In this document: one piece after another, positions 1 to 8,254 of the stretch
Position numbering within the stretch: position 1 is the first letter of the stretch
Layout: each line of letters begins with the position of its first letter
Origin: Microtetraspora fusca
GTDB taxonomy: Bacteria > Actinomycetota > Actinomycetes > Streptosporangiales > Streptosporangiaceae
Direction: 5' to 3'
Assembly (NCBI RefSeq): GCF_001570365.1
Contig: NZ_BBYK01000080.1
Coordinates: 16,051-61,253, forward strand
DNA length: 45,203 bases
Notes under the pieces: generated by a model
What the model was told of the DNA's origin: nothing
Databases searched by the model: none
The model's input: only the letters and a program-made list of their open reading frames with translations
Made by a program: the position numbers and the translations under genes

Positions 1-24
1 CGCCCGCCGGTCACTGCCCCCTTT

Positions 25-39
25 TCGGTTCCCGACCGA
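25..39 (-). terminator. Small hairpin after the thioredoxin gene
   Basis: A 5-bp perfect stem (TCGGT / ACCGA) with a 5-nt loop lies about 35 nt beyond the thioredoxin stop on the minus strand. It has no U-tract in that direction, so a terminator role is only a weak guess. Confidence 0.25.
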
Positions 40-72
40 GGCCCCCGGGCACCAGCCCTTCGGCGATTCTTC

Positions 73-411
73 CTACGGGCGCCCCAGGTAGGCGGAGAGC
101 TTCCGCTCCAGGGCGTGCTTGGGCGCGGCGCCGACCCACGACCCCTTGGGCTCGCCGTCGGCGTAGACGACGAAGGCGGGGACGGCGTTGATCCCGTGCC
201 GAGCCGCCAGCTCGGGCTCCTCTTCGATGTCGACCTTGACCACGTCCAGTGCGTCCGCGTGCTCGGCGGCCAGCTCCTCCACGATCGGGGTGACCATGCG
301 GCACGGCTGGCACCACAGGGCCCAGAACTGGATCAGGACGGGCCGCTTCGCCTGGAGCACGCGGGCGGGGAACGTCTGCTCGGTGACGCTGTCTACGGGG
401 GTTGCGGACAT
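73..411 (-). CDS. trxA: Thioredoxin
   Basis: This is a 112-residue cytoplasmic thioredoxin, the usual length of the family. The redox motif is WCQPC, within the stretch FWALWCQPCR, and the cis-Pro loop is present as NAVPAF. It should reduce protein disulfides using electrons from a thioredoxin reductase, and the flavoprotein just upstream on the same strand is the likely partner. An ATG 48 nt further upstream is also open, but I chose the ATG at 411 because a strong AAGGAGGT ribosome site sits about 8 nt before it. The 69-nt gap to the flavoprotein gene suggests co-transcription, with the XRE-cupin gene divergent beyond. WCQPC instead of the classic WCGPC is a minor variant. The family call is secure; in vivo substrates are unknown. 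Confidence 0.93.
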   Translation of the reverse strand: MSATPVDSVTEQTFPARVLQAKRPVLIQFWALWCQPCRMVTPIVEELAAEHADALDVVKVDIEEEPELAARHGINAVPAFVVYADGEPKGSWVGAAPKHALERKLSAYLGRP

Positions 412-480
412 GCTGTAGACCTCCTTGTTGAGTGTGCGGGGCTGCGTTCTCGCCGTCATGGCGTGGTGGGGGGGCGGGGC

Positions 481-1491
481 TCAGGCCCGGTGTCCGTCGA
501 GGGAGACGGCGTGGGCGATCGGTCGCAAGGAGGCCGGGGACTCGGCCTCCGCTGTGCGGTAGTCCTCGACGTCCCGCGTGACCTCCTCGTCGACGAGATC
601 GTGATCGATGGCGATCGCGGCCACCGATCCCATGCCCGCCGCGGTGATCACCTGGGCCCGCGGATCGGCGACGTTGCCCACCGCCCACAGCCCGGGGACG
701 CTGGTCCGGCCCGAGGGGTCGGTGGTCACCCAGCCGTTCTCGTCCCGCGCGCAGCCCAGGTCGGTCAGCAGGGCGTCTTGGGGCCGCATGTGGGGGAAGA
801 CGAACACCGCGCTGCGGGGTACGACGCTGCCCTGGGCCAGCTCGACTCCGCGCAGCCGGTCCTCGTCCACCACCAGCTGCTTGATCACACCGTCGATGAC
901 GCGGACTCCGCGGGCGGCCAGTTGCTCGCGCTCGCCGTCGGTCAGTTCCATGGTGTGCGGGAAGAAGACGATGTCGGCCGACCACTTCTGCAGCAGCAGC
1001 GCCTGGGACACCGCGCGCGGGTGGGTGCCCAGAACTCCGATCGGCTCGCCGCGGACCTCGTAGCCGTGGCAGTACGGGCAGTGCAGCAGGTCCCTGCCCC
1101 ACCGCTCGCGCACCCCGGGGATCTCGGGGAGTTCGTCGCGCAGCCCGGTGGCCACCACGACCCGCCGTGCCGGGAGCGCCGGGCCGCCGGCCAGGTGCAC
1201 GAGGAAGCCTGGCTCGATGTGGTCGACCCGGCCCTCGATCACGTCTACGCCGTACCCGGCCACTTCGGCCCGGCCCACCTCCAGCAGGGCCGCCGGAGGC
1301 ATGCCGTCCCGGGACAGGAAACCGTGCATGTGCGCGGCCGGGGCGTTGCGTGGGGTGCCTGCGTCCACCACCGCCACCCGGCGGCGGGCCCGGCCCAGCA
1401 CCAGGGCGGCGCTCAAGCCGGCCGCGCCGGCACCGACCACCACCACGTCGTACACCGAATCGTTCATTGCCGCGTTCTTCGCATCGCTCAT
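481..1491 (-). CDS. Thioredoxin-reductase-like NAD(P)/FAD oxidoreductase
   Basis: This 336-residue flavoprotein belongs to the low-molecular-weight thioredoxin reductase fold. An N-terminal FAD Rossmann motif (VVGAGAAGLSAA) is followed by a CPYC redox pair in HCPYCHGYE and a central NAD(P) segment starting GVLGTHPRA. The C-terminal FAD motif has AVGNVAD. The CPYCHGYE form occurs in thioredoxin-reductase-like enzymes and also resembles dithiol oxidases of the GliT/HlmI type, so the direction of the physiological reaction is not certain. The adjacent thioredoxin downstream favours a reductase role. The start at 1491 is supported by GGAGGT 6 nt upstream. A second in-frame ATG lies at 1467, and the open frame extends further upstream into the regulator gene without a ribosome site. 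It is divergent from the XRE-cupin regulator across about 90 bp. Confidence 0.85.
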   Translation of the reverse strand: MSDAKNAAMNDSVYDVVVVGAGAAGLSAALVLGRARRRVAVVDAGTPRNAPAAHMHGFLSRDGMPPAALLEVGRAEVAGYGVDVIEGRVDHIEPGFLVHLAGGPALPARRVVVATGLRDELPEIPGVRERWGRDLLHCPYCHGYEVRGEPIGVLGTHPRAVSQALLLQKWSADIVFFPHTMELTDGEREQLAARGVRVIDGVIKQLVVDEDRLRGVELAQGSVVPRSAVFVFPHMRPQDALLTDLGCARDENGWVTTDPSGRTSVPGLWAVGNVADPRAQVITAAGMGSVAAIAIDHDLVDEEVTRDVEDYRTAEAESPASLRPIAHAVSLDGHRA

Positions 1492-1536
1492 CGCGACCAC
1501 CTCCGCCCGCAGCCTGCAATCACCACCCCACGAAGG

Positions 1537-1550
1537 GCAACTTTTGTTGC
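1537..1550. promoter_or_regulatory. Inverted repeat between trx operon and XRE-cupin gene
   Basis: A perfect GCAAC-TTTT-GTTGC palindrome lies in the 91-bp divergent intergenic region, 33 nt before the regulator start and 46 nt before the flavoprotein start. It is placed where a shared operator for the XRE-cupin protein would be expected. Binding is inferred from position and symmetry only. Confidence 0.45.
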
Positions 1551-1582
1551 TGTTTCCGGGAAGCATGCGGTGGAATGAGGGG

Positions 1583-2182
1583 ATGGAGCGCCCATCCGCG
1601 ATCGCCGCCGCCCTCGCCGAGGTCGGCCCCCGCCTCAAACGCCTGCGCAACGAGCGCGGCGTCACCCTGGCCGCGCTGTCCGAGGCCACGGGCATCTCCA
1701 AGAGCACCCTGTCCCGGCTGGAGACCGGCGAGCGCCGCCCCAGTCTGGAACTCCTGCTCCCGATCTCCCAGGCTCACCAGGTGCCGCTGGACGAACTGGT
1801 CGGTGCGCCCGAAGTCGGCGATCCCCGGGTCCGCCTCACGCCCAAGCACGTGAACGGCAACGTGATTCTGCCTCTGACCCGGCAGCCCGGCCCGCTGCAG
1901 GCCTTCAAAATGGTCCTTCCAGCGACCAGGGCCACGCCGGAGCCGTGTACACACGAGGGCTACGAGTGGATGTACGTCCTGTCCGGACGCCTGCGGCTGG
2001 TTCTGGCCGATCACGACCTGGTTCTGGATCCGGGCGAGGTCGCCGAGTTCGACACCCGGCTGCCGCACTGGTTCGGCAGCACCGGTCAGGGGCCTGTCGA
2101 GATCCTCAGCCTCTTGGGGCGCCAGGGCGAGCGCATGCACGTACGCGCCCGGCCCGGTCCTCGTGACAAGCCCGCCCACTGA
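1583..2182 (+). CDS. XRE-family regulator with C-terminal cupin domain
   Basis: The protein has 199 residues. Residues about 10-65 form a helix-turn-helix of the XRE type (LKRLRNERGVTLAALSEATG, then SKSTLSRLETGERRPSLE). Residues about 110-185 form a cupin_2 barrel around EWMYVLSGRLRLVL and the DPGEVAEFDTRLPHW stretch. This one-component layout usually senses a small molecule in the cupin and represses or activates a neighbouring gene. Its divergent position next to the thioredoxin/flavoprotein pair, with a palindrome between, suggests it controls that pair. The start at 1583 follows a G-rich GAATGAGGGG ribosome-like site; another ATG 18 nt upstream in frame is possible. A perfect 12-bp hairpin follows the stop. 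Confidence 0.88.
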   Translation: MERPSAIAAALAEVGPRLKRLRNERGVTLAALSEATGISKSTLSRLETGERRPSLELLLPISQAHQVPLDELVGAPEVGDPRVRLTPKHVNGNVILPLTRQPGPLQAFKMVLPATRATPEPCTHEGYEWMYVLSGRLRLVLADHDLVLDPGEVAEFDTRLPHWFGSTGQGPVEILSLLGRQGERMHVRARPGPRDKPAH

Positions 2183-2205
2183 CGGTACGACCGCGTCAAG
2201 GTCAT

Positions 2206-2235
2206 GTCTGTGACGCCGCCGGGGGCGTCACAGAC
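2206..2235 (+). terminator. Perfect 12-bp hairpin after XRE-cupin gene
   Basis: The stem GTCTGTGACGCC pairs with GGCGTCACAGAC around a 6-nt loop, 23 nt after the stop. There is no long T-run, which is common for actinobacterial terminators. It lies between this gene and the convergent PucR gene and could stop transcription from either side. Confidence 0.65.
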
Positions 2236-2424
2236 TCGATCTGGAAGCGCTTATATCGAGACCATGCTCACCGGTATCCGGATGCCGCGGATGAACGTGA
2301 TCATGGAGGCGTGGGTGCAGTCGTGCCGCCGCGAGCTTCTCGACCGCTGCCTGCTCTGGAGCGAACGGGTGCCTGACCGGCCACTCAACCTGAGGATCCC
2401 GGCCGCGTGTCCCACTCGAGCGCT

Positions 2425-4008
2425 TCACGCCTGAGCCGATGAGCCAGGTTCTCCGTCCCTGAGGCGGAGCCGTAGCCAGGTGATGAGGCGGGTGCCGGGG
2501 TCGGTGAGGTCGAGCCCGTTGCCGGCGAGCCTGCGGATCCGGTAGCGGAGCGTGTTGGGGTGCACGCGGAGCCGCTGGGCGGCGGCGCGGACGTCTCCAT
2601 GACATTCGATCCACGCCAGCGCGGACTCCTCAGCGTCCCGCAGCGCCGGATCCACCTCGTGCAGGAGCAGGTCGGGATGATCGTCGAGCAGCGAGCGCAG
2701 CTCGATGAGTGCCGCCGCCGCGCGGACCTCGTCGATCGTGGCGACGGCCGTACCCGAAGCCCTGAGCACGGCCAGGGCCAGATCGGCCTGACGGCGGGAA
2801 CGCGGTAGATCGTCCGCGCCCACCCGGCCGCCGACGCTCGCCACCAGGCGGCGCCGCAGGCCGAGCCGCCGGGTGAGGTCGGATGCGACCTCCCGCAGCG
2901 CCGCGAGGTCCTGCGCGGGCATCAGGCAGTAGACGGTGTCGCCGCGCAGCACGCACGCGGTCGACCGCCGGTAGGCGTCGAGGTAGGTGGCGACGGCGTC
3001 GAGGAGGTGCTCACCGAGCGGGACGTCTCCGGCGACCAGCTCGGCCACGGCCAGGACCGCGATCCCCGCGCCCGGATCGAGACCGAGGCGATGGCAGGCC
3101 GTACGCGGATCCCTGCCGTCCAGCGCCTGTCCGACCAGCTCGCCGCGGCGCTCGCGATCGACGGTCCGAGCCCTCCGCGCCCGCAGCAGATGCGCGGCCG
3201 CCAGCCGGGCGAACTCCTCCACGAGCACCAGCTTGTCCTCGGAAAGCCGCTCGTCCCCCTCCAGGACCCACAGCATGCCGAGGGGCTCGGGTCCGCCGCG
3301 GATGCCCGCGCCGATCCGCCAGATCCGGTGCCCGTCATCGTCGTACGGCGGGCCGGTGTGGAAGCGCAGCGCGCGGTGGCTGGTCAGCAGCAGTCGCCGT
3401 GTCTCCTGGGGCGCGTTCCTCGCGGGCACGGTCCTGCTCAGGATGACGTCCCGCTGCAGATCGTCGTTGGTCTGGCCGGGTATGGCGGAGTAGGCGAGCA
3501 GCCGCCACTGCGTGTCCACTATCCCCGCCGGCCGGTCGAGCGTCTCGGCGATCGCGTTCACCAGTGCGTTCAGGTCACCGGCCGGGACGCTGCCGAGGTC
3601 GCGGCTCGCCGCCGCGACCAGGCTGTCGCCCGGCAGGACCGCGTCCTCCAGCAGCGTGTGCAGATGGCTCCAGGACATCGCGACCCGCAGCGCGATCAGG
3701 GCCACACCCGCCTCGGCCGCCGCCTCCACCAGCGACGCGGCACCCACCGCGTCGGATCTCAGGACGGCCGCCGCCGCGCCGGCCAGCCGGCGGATCGTCT
3801 GAGCCGCGCCGGGTGTCTCGGGAGTCAGGCCGACGAGCAGCACCATGGCGCCCGGCTTGGGCGGCGCGGCGCTCAGCGGATCGTGGATCGCGGGCCCGGA
3901 GATCGGAACATCTACTCCGTGTGGTGCGGCGACGACCGTCACATAGTCGGCTCCGATCCGCTCGATCACCTGCGCGAGCGACGGCTCGAGGTATTCGACC
4001 TGGTTCAT
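2425..4008 (-). CDS. PucR-family transcriptional regulator
   Basis: This 527-residue protein has the PucR-type C-terminal helix-turn-helix. The segment ALAWIECHGDVRAAAQRLRV, then HPNTLRYRIRRLAGNGLDL, lies near the C-terminus, preceded by a GGDEF-like central domain. The N-terminal half carries a ligand-domain-like region with GADYVTVVAAPHGVDVPIS. Members typically activate catabolic genes in response to purines, amino acids or other metabolites. It is divergent from the acylase/MFS/hydrolase operon with 84 bp between starts, so it probably regulates that operon. I chose the ATG at 4008; a GTG 24 nt upstream is an alternative and neither has a convincing ribosome site. The effector cannot be read from sequence. 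Confidence 0.88.
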   Translation of the reverse strand: MNQVEYLEPSLAQVIERIGADYVTVVAAPHGVDVPISGPAIHDPLSAAPPKPGAMVLLVGLTPETPGAAQTIRRLAGAAAAVLRSDAVGAASLVEAAAEAGVALIALRVAMSWSHLHTLLEDAVLPGDSLVAAASRDLGSVPAGDLNALVNAIAETLDRPAGIVDTQWRLLAYSAIPGQTNDDLQRDVILSRTVPARNAPQETRRLLLTSHRALRFHTGPPYDDDGHRIWRIGAGIRGGPEPLGMLWVLEGDERLSEDKLVLVEEFARLAAAHLLRARRARTVDRERRGELVGQALDGRDPRTACHRLGLDPGAGIAVLAVAELVAGDVPLGEHLLDAVATYLDAYRRSTACVLRGDTVYCLMPAQDLAALREVASDLTRRLGLRRRLVASVGGRVGADDLPRSRRQADLALAVLRASGTAVATIDEVRAAAALIELRSLLDDHPDLLLHEVDPALRDAEESALAWIECHGDVRAAAQRLRVHPNTLRYRIRRLAGNGLDLTDPGTRLITWLRLRLRDGEPGSSAQA

Positions 4009-4092
4009 CCGTGCAGTATCGGCCAAGGGCACCGGTGATTCTTCGTCCGATCAGCCAAGGAATCGCGTCCGCTCTTCACCCAGGGTTGGCGC

Positions 4093-5907
4093 ATGAAGAA
4101 TTCCTGGGGCTCGGTCCGACTCCACCGCGACGCGTACGGCGTGCCGCTGGTCGACGGGACCTCCGAGCCCGCCGCCTATTTCGGGCTCGGATACGCACAG
4201 GCGCAGGACGACCTGCACGGTCTGCTCAGGCAGTACCTGCTGGTGCGCGGCGAGTTCGGCGACGCGGCGCGGGACGCCAACCAGCGGCGCTGGCAGGTGC
4301 TGGAGGAAGCCCGCCGCGGCTTCGACTCCCTCCCGGAGGACCTGCGCGCCTGCTATGAGGCGTTCGTCGCCGGGATCGGCGCGTGGATGGACGAGCATCC
4401 CGAGGATGTCCCCGCGTGGGCGCCGCCCCTGGAGCCCGCCCTGCCGATCGGCGTCAACCGCACGGTCATGCTGTACTGGATCATCACCGACGCGGTCGAG
4501 GCGCTGCGCGCGTCCGGTGTCACCCCAACCGGTGTGACCTCCGAGCTGGAAGGCGGCCTGGTCCCTCCAGGCTCGAACGCCTGGGTGATCCGGCCGTGGC
4601 GCACGGCGACCGGCGAGACGTTCCTGGTCAGCGACCCGCACCTCCCGTTCGGCGGGACCTTCGGCATGTATGAGGCGGTCATCAGGGCAGGGGACCTGCA
4701 CTACTCCGGGTTCGGCTTCATCGGCGCCATGCTGCCCCCGCTGGCCCACAACCGCACCTGCGCGTGGGGTCTGACCACCGGCGGACCGCGCGTCTCCGAC
4801 GCCTACCGGATCGCCGTGGACGGAGACGTCTATCTGTACGACGGCGAGACCAGGAAGGTCCTTGAGCACGACGGCCACGAATACGTCGTCCACAACGGCG
4901 TGATCGCGCCCGTGCTGGCGAGGGACGACGACGTGATCTATGTGGTGTGCACGCCGTACATGGGCCTGGCGGGGGAGACCGAGCGGCAGATCATGGCCAT
5001 GGTGCGCGCCCGCGACGTCACCGAGCTGCGCGCGGCCTTCGAGGCCCGCGCGTTCCCACCGCAGAACGTGCTGGCCGCCGACTCCTCCGGCGACTGCTTC
5101 TACCTACGCACCGGGCGGGTCCCGATCAGGCCGGCCTGCGACGGGGGAGTGCTCGACGGGAACACCTCCGCCACCGCGTGGCTCGGCATCCGCCCGGCCG
5201 GCGACCTGGTGGGGACCACCAATCCGGCGTCCGGATATCTCCAGAACTGCAACACCGCCCCCGACACCGTCGCCCCCGATCCGGCGCTCGCGGCCGACCG
5301 CTGGCATCCGGACGCGTTCAACGACGAGCCGGGCCGCACCACCAGCCGGGGACGGCGCAGCGTGGAGCTGCTGTCCCGGGCCTTCTCCGTCGATGTCACG
5401 GAGGTGACCGCGTGGGCGGTCGAGGACCTCTGGCCGGACACCCCCATGTGGCAGGCGAAGCTCCTGAGCGCCTCATCCAGGGAGCCGGACCGGATCCACG
5501 GCTGGCCTGAGGGGCATCGGCGGCTCCTGCACCGGTTGCTCGCCTTCGACGGCCATGCCTCACCTGAGTCGGCGGACGCGACGGCCTGGCTCTCCTGGCG
5601 CGCGCAGATCTCCTCGGACGACCTCCTGGACGCCGTGGAACGGGCCGCGGAGGCCGCCCCCCGTGGGACGTATGGGGAGGAGCATCAACTCCTTCCCGGT
5701 GTGCCGGGCCGCGCCGGCGCGCTGGAGCTCGAGGTGCCCCTGCGGGCGACGTACTACGCGCAGGGCATGGCCTTCGCCGGAGGTCCCTGCCTGCGGATCG
5801 TCGCGCTGGGCGGGAACGGCATGCGGTCGTGGAGCGTGTCGATGCCCGGCCAGGCCGCGCTGTACAGCCGGGGCGAGGTCAAGCCGATCACCTTCGACCC
5901 GTCATGA
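4093..5907 (+). CDS. Penicillin-acylase-family Ntn hydrolase
   Basis: This 604-residue protein matches the penicillin amidase/acyl-homoserine-lactone acylase family. The predicted autocatalytic cleavage site and nucleophile is Ser161 in VPPGSNAWVI, followed by the conserved SDPHLPFG. An N-terminal acylase segment (DAYGVPLVDG, then GLGYAQAQDDL) is also typical. Family members hydrolyse amide bonds of acylated amines, beta-lactam side chains or N-acyl homoserine lactones. No signal peptide is visible: the protein starts MKNSWGSVRLHRDAYG, so it is predicted to be cytoplasmic, unlike classical periplasmic members. The 604-residue length and short alpha chain of about 160 residues suggest a divergent branch. 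Its stop overlaps the MFS start by 4 nt. Substrate is unknown; the co-encoded importer suggests an imported amide. Confidence 0.85.
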   Translation: MKNSWGSVRLHRDAYGVPLVDGTSEPAAYFGLGYAQAQDDLHGLLRQYLLVRGEFGDAARDANQRRWQVLEEARRGFDSLPEDLRACYEAFVAGIGAWMDEHPEDVPAWAPPLEPALPIGVNRTVMLYWIITDAVEALRASGVTPTGVTSELEGGLVPPGSNAWVIRPWRTATGETFLVSDPHLPFGGTFGMYEAVIRAGDLHYSGFGFIGAMLPPLAHNRTCAWGLTTGGPRVSDAYRIAVDGDVYLYDGETRKVLEHDGHEYVVHNGVIAPVLARDDDVIYVVCTPYMGLAGETERQIMAMVRARDVTELRAAFEARAFPPQNVLAADSSGDCFYLRTGRVPIRPACDGGVLDGNTSATAWLGIRPAGDLVGTTNPASGYLQNCNTAPDTVAPDPALAADRWHPDAFNDEPGRTTSRGRRSVELLSRAFSVDVTEVTAWAVEDLWPDTPMWQAKLLSASSREPDRIHGWPEGHRRLLHRLLAFDGHASPESADATAWLSWRAQISSDDLLDAVERAAEAAPRGTYGEEHQLLPGVPGRAGALELEVPLRATYYAQGMAFAGGPCLRIVALGGNGMRSWSVSMPGQAALYSRGEVKPITFDPS

Positions 5908-7109
5908 GGCTGTATCCCGTCATCGCGATCGGCATGCTGGCGATCACCGACGCGTTCGTGAACCAGGCCCTCGGCGTGCTCGCGCCGGACATCACCGGGT
6001 CGCTCGGCGTCTCCACCGGCGCGCTCACCTCCTTGCTCGCGATCCAGCTCATCGCCGTCGGCGTCGCTCCTTTCGCCATGTCGGCGCTGGTCAGAGGGCG
6101 TCCGATCCGGGCCGCGGTCTCCATCGGCACCGGGTTCGTGTGGAGCATCGCGACCTTCGCGATCGCGTTCGTCCACGACATCTGGACACTGGGCGCCCTG
6201 CTCCTGGTCAGCGGCCTGGCGAACGGCAGCCAGATCGCGCTGCACTCGCCGTTGCTCGCCGACATCTATCCGCCCGCCGTGCGCGGCCGGGTTCTTGCCC
6301 TGTACGGCACGGCGATGCCCGCCGGCGCGATCCTGAGCCCGCTTACGGTGTCGGCGCTGGCCGGGTGGCTCGACCTGGACTGGCGGGCGGTCTACGCCGT
6401 GCTCGGGGTCCTGTCCCTGCTCGGCTGCCTGTCGGCCTCGCGGCTGAGAGACCCCGGGATCGGGCGATACGACGACGTGGCTAGCGCTCGGGGCCTGTTG
6501 CGTTCGAGGACGCTGCGCCGCGTCTTCGCCGCCTTCGTCGCGTACGGCATGCTTCTCGTCCCGGCCGCGACGTTCCTGTCGGTGCACCTCAAGGAACGCT
6601 GGGGTCTGGACACCGACGCGCGCGGCCTGTTCTCGGCGTGCTGCTCCGCGATGGCCATCGTCGTGCTGACCACGCTCGGGCGACGGCTGGACTCGGTCTT
6701 CCAGTCCGATCCGAGGAGGGTGCCAGCCGTCGTCGCCTGGGTCTTGGCCGGCTCGGCCGTGGCCTTCGCCGCGGGCGCGACGGCGCCGGCCCTGCCGCTG
6801 TCGCTGACCGCGTTCCTTGTCGGCCTGACGCTGACCCCCTTGATCGTTCCGATGATCACGCTGATCATGATCTCGGTGACCGCCCCGAGCGGGCGGAGCT
6901 ACACGGCCAGCCTGTTCGGCATCGGCCTGGCGGTCGGCGGGCTGCTCGGAGCCGGGCTCCTCAGCACCGTGGAGAAGGCGTACGGCACGGCGGGAGCGGT
7001 CGCCGCGGTCGCCCTGCCCGGTCTGGTCGCCGGGCTCATCATCGCGTCGACCGCCCGTACCATCCAAACCGACCTGATTCCCGTCCGGGAGGAGATCCTC
7101 AATGTCTAG
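5904..7109 (+). CDS. MFS transporter
   Basis: This 401-residue integral membrane protein has about 12 hydrophobic segments. It begins MRLYPVIAIGMLAITDAFVN and carries a predicted first-half loop motif near RGRPIRAAVS. The start ATG overlaps the TGA of the acylase gene as ATGA, so translation is probably coupled. Its 3' end overlaps the hydrolase gene by 8 nt. The general MFS call is firm, but direction and substrate are not. Placed between an amide hydrolase and an alpha/beta hydrolase, and next to a PucR regulator, uptake of the catabolic substrate is the simplest reading; export of a toxic product is the alternative. Confidence 0.88.
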   Translation: MRLYPVIAIGMLAITDAFVNQALGVLAPDITGSLGVSTGALTSLLAIQLIAVGVAPFAMSALVRGRPIRAAVSIGTGFVWSIATFAIAFVHDIWTLGALLLVSGLANGSQIALHSPLLADIYPPAVRGRVLALYGTAMPAGAILSPLTVSALAGWLDLDWRAVYAVLGVLSLLGCLSASRLRDPGIGRYDDVASARGLLRSRTLRRVFAAFVAYGMLLVPAATFLSVHLKERWGLDTDARGLFSACCSAMAIVVLTTLGRRLDSVFQSDPRRVPAVVAWVLAGSAVAFAAGATAPALPLSLTAFLVGLTLTPLIVPMITLIMISVTAPSGRSYTASLFGIGLAVGGLLGAGLLSTVEKAYGTAGAVAAVALPGLVAGLIIASTARTIQTDLIPVREEILNV

Positions 7110-7965
7110 CGTCTTCGGCGATCCGGGATACGCGCGCCTGCCGGACGGGCGACGTCTGCACTACGTCAGCCAGGGGGAGGGGCGGCCCGCCGTCGTCCTG
7201 GAGTCGGGGCTTGGGGCGACCCGCACCGAGTGGGGTCTCGTCATGCCCGCGATCGCCGAGCGCACCCGGGTCGTCGCCTACGACCGGGCCGGGCTCGGCC
7301 GCAGCGACCACGATCCGCACCGGCGCCACCTGGACCGCATGGTGGAGGACCTGGGACACCTTCTCGATCACCTGGGCGAGGACCGGTACATCCTGGCCGG
7401 GCACAGCCTGGGCGGGCCGATCATCCGTGCGTACGCGTCCGCGCATCCGGAACGGGTGGCCGGGCTCGTCCTGATCGACCAGGCCGCGGAGGACCTGGAC
7501 TTCTATTACAAGCGGAGCATGCGCGCCGTGGCGATGGGCACCCAGTCCGTCATGGCCGGGCTCGCCACGCTCGGCGTCAAGGTCGTCCCGGCCGAGGTCC
7601 GCCGCATCCTCGCGCTGTTTCCGCCGGACATGCGCGCCGAGGCACTGGCCGAGATGACCCGCCCGTCCGAGATCCGCGCCACCCGGGCCGAGTACGCCGC
7701 TCTCGCCGAGGGCTTCGCCCGCCTGCGATCCTCGACGGTCGCGCTGCCGCCGGTGCCCATCACGGCCATCAGCGGCGCGCTCACCCCCAGCAAGGTGGAG
7801 AAGCAGGTTCGCCCCCAGCTCATCGCCAGCCACCGGCGGCTCGTCGAAGCGCAGCCCCATGGCCGTCACGTCCTGGCCGAGCGGTCCGGGCACATGGTCC
7901 CCCAGGACGAGCCCGACCTGGTCATCGCCGAGATCCTCCGGCTCATCACCCGACCTGCCAGCTGA
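7102..7965 (+). CDS. Alpha/beta-fold hydrolase
   Basis: The 287-residue protein is a typical alpha/beta hydrolase. The oxyanion region is VLESGLGATRTEWG, the nucleophile elbow is GHSLGGP with the serine in the middle, and the likely catalytic histidine is in SGHMVPQDEPD. No signal peptide is seen. It is the third gene of the acylase operon and overlaps the MFS gene by 8 nt. It could hydrolyse an ester or lactone generated or imported by the preceding genes, for example opening a lactone ring, but the substrate is not determined. It is followed by a transposase remnant, so the operon probably ends here. Confidence 0.88.
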   Translation: MSSVFGDPGYARLPDGRRLHYVSQGEGRPAVVLESGLGATRTEWGLVMPAIAERTRVVAYDRAGLGRSDHDPHRRHLDRMVEDLGHLLDHLGEDRYILAGHSLGGPIIRAYASAHPERVAGLVLIDQAAEDLDFYYKRSMRAVAMGTQSVMAGLATLGVKVVPAEVRRILALFPPDMRAEALAEMTRPSEIRATRAEYAALAEGFARLRSSTVALPPVPITAISGALTPSKVEKQVRPQLIASHRRLVEAQPHGRHVLAERSGHMVPQDEPDLVIAEILRLITRPAS

Positions 7966-8025
7966 TGTCCGGGCCGGTGTTGGCGGTGTCGGCTCTGCCC
8001 CTGCCGAAAATTCCATCCATACAGT

Positions 8026-8229
8026 TCAAGCGGCATGTAAGTACTCGTGGAGGACTCCGCGGAGCCGGTCTCGTCGGCGTATGTGGCGTATGTTCAGATC
8101 GGCGATTCGCTCTGGATCGATGATCGGATCAGGGACGGTACGCAGCGGGGCGGCTTGGGCCAGTGCTTGACGGGCGCGGTGCCGGTTGTGGAACCGTTCG
8201 CACTCGCGCAGGGCGTGCCGCAGGTGGCG
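8026..8229 (-). pseudogene. C-terminal fragment of an integrase-core (rve) transposase
   Basis: The minus-strand frame reads RHLRHALRECERFHNRHRAR and later PDPIIDPERIADLNI, RRRDRLRGVLHEY and a final HAA stop. This matches the conserved C-terminal tail of actinobacterial rve-type transposases. Only about 67 codons remain and an in-frame TGA lies just upstream, so it is a dead relic. It occupies most of the gap between the hydrolase and the HxlR gene. Confidence 0.7.
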
Positions 8230-8254
8230 TCAGCGCAAGCGAATCCCTTTGATC

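Noticed and set aside
115-1578. Long plus-strand frame over the thioredoxin genes
   Set aside because: It is antisense to two well-supported genes and has the Arg/His/Gly-rich look of GC-driven shadow frames.
2204-2434. Small plus-strand ORF starting at the hairpin
   Set aside because: Its start lies in the terminator stem and it overlaps the PucR end; there is no ribosome site.
3007-4038. Plus-strand frame across the PucR gene
   Set aside because: Shadow of PucR; no ribosome site or family.
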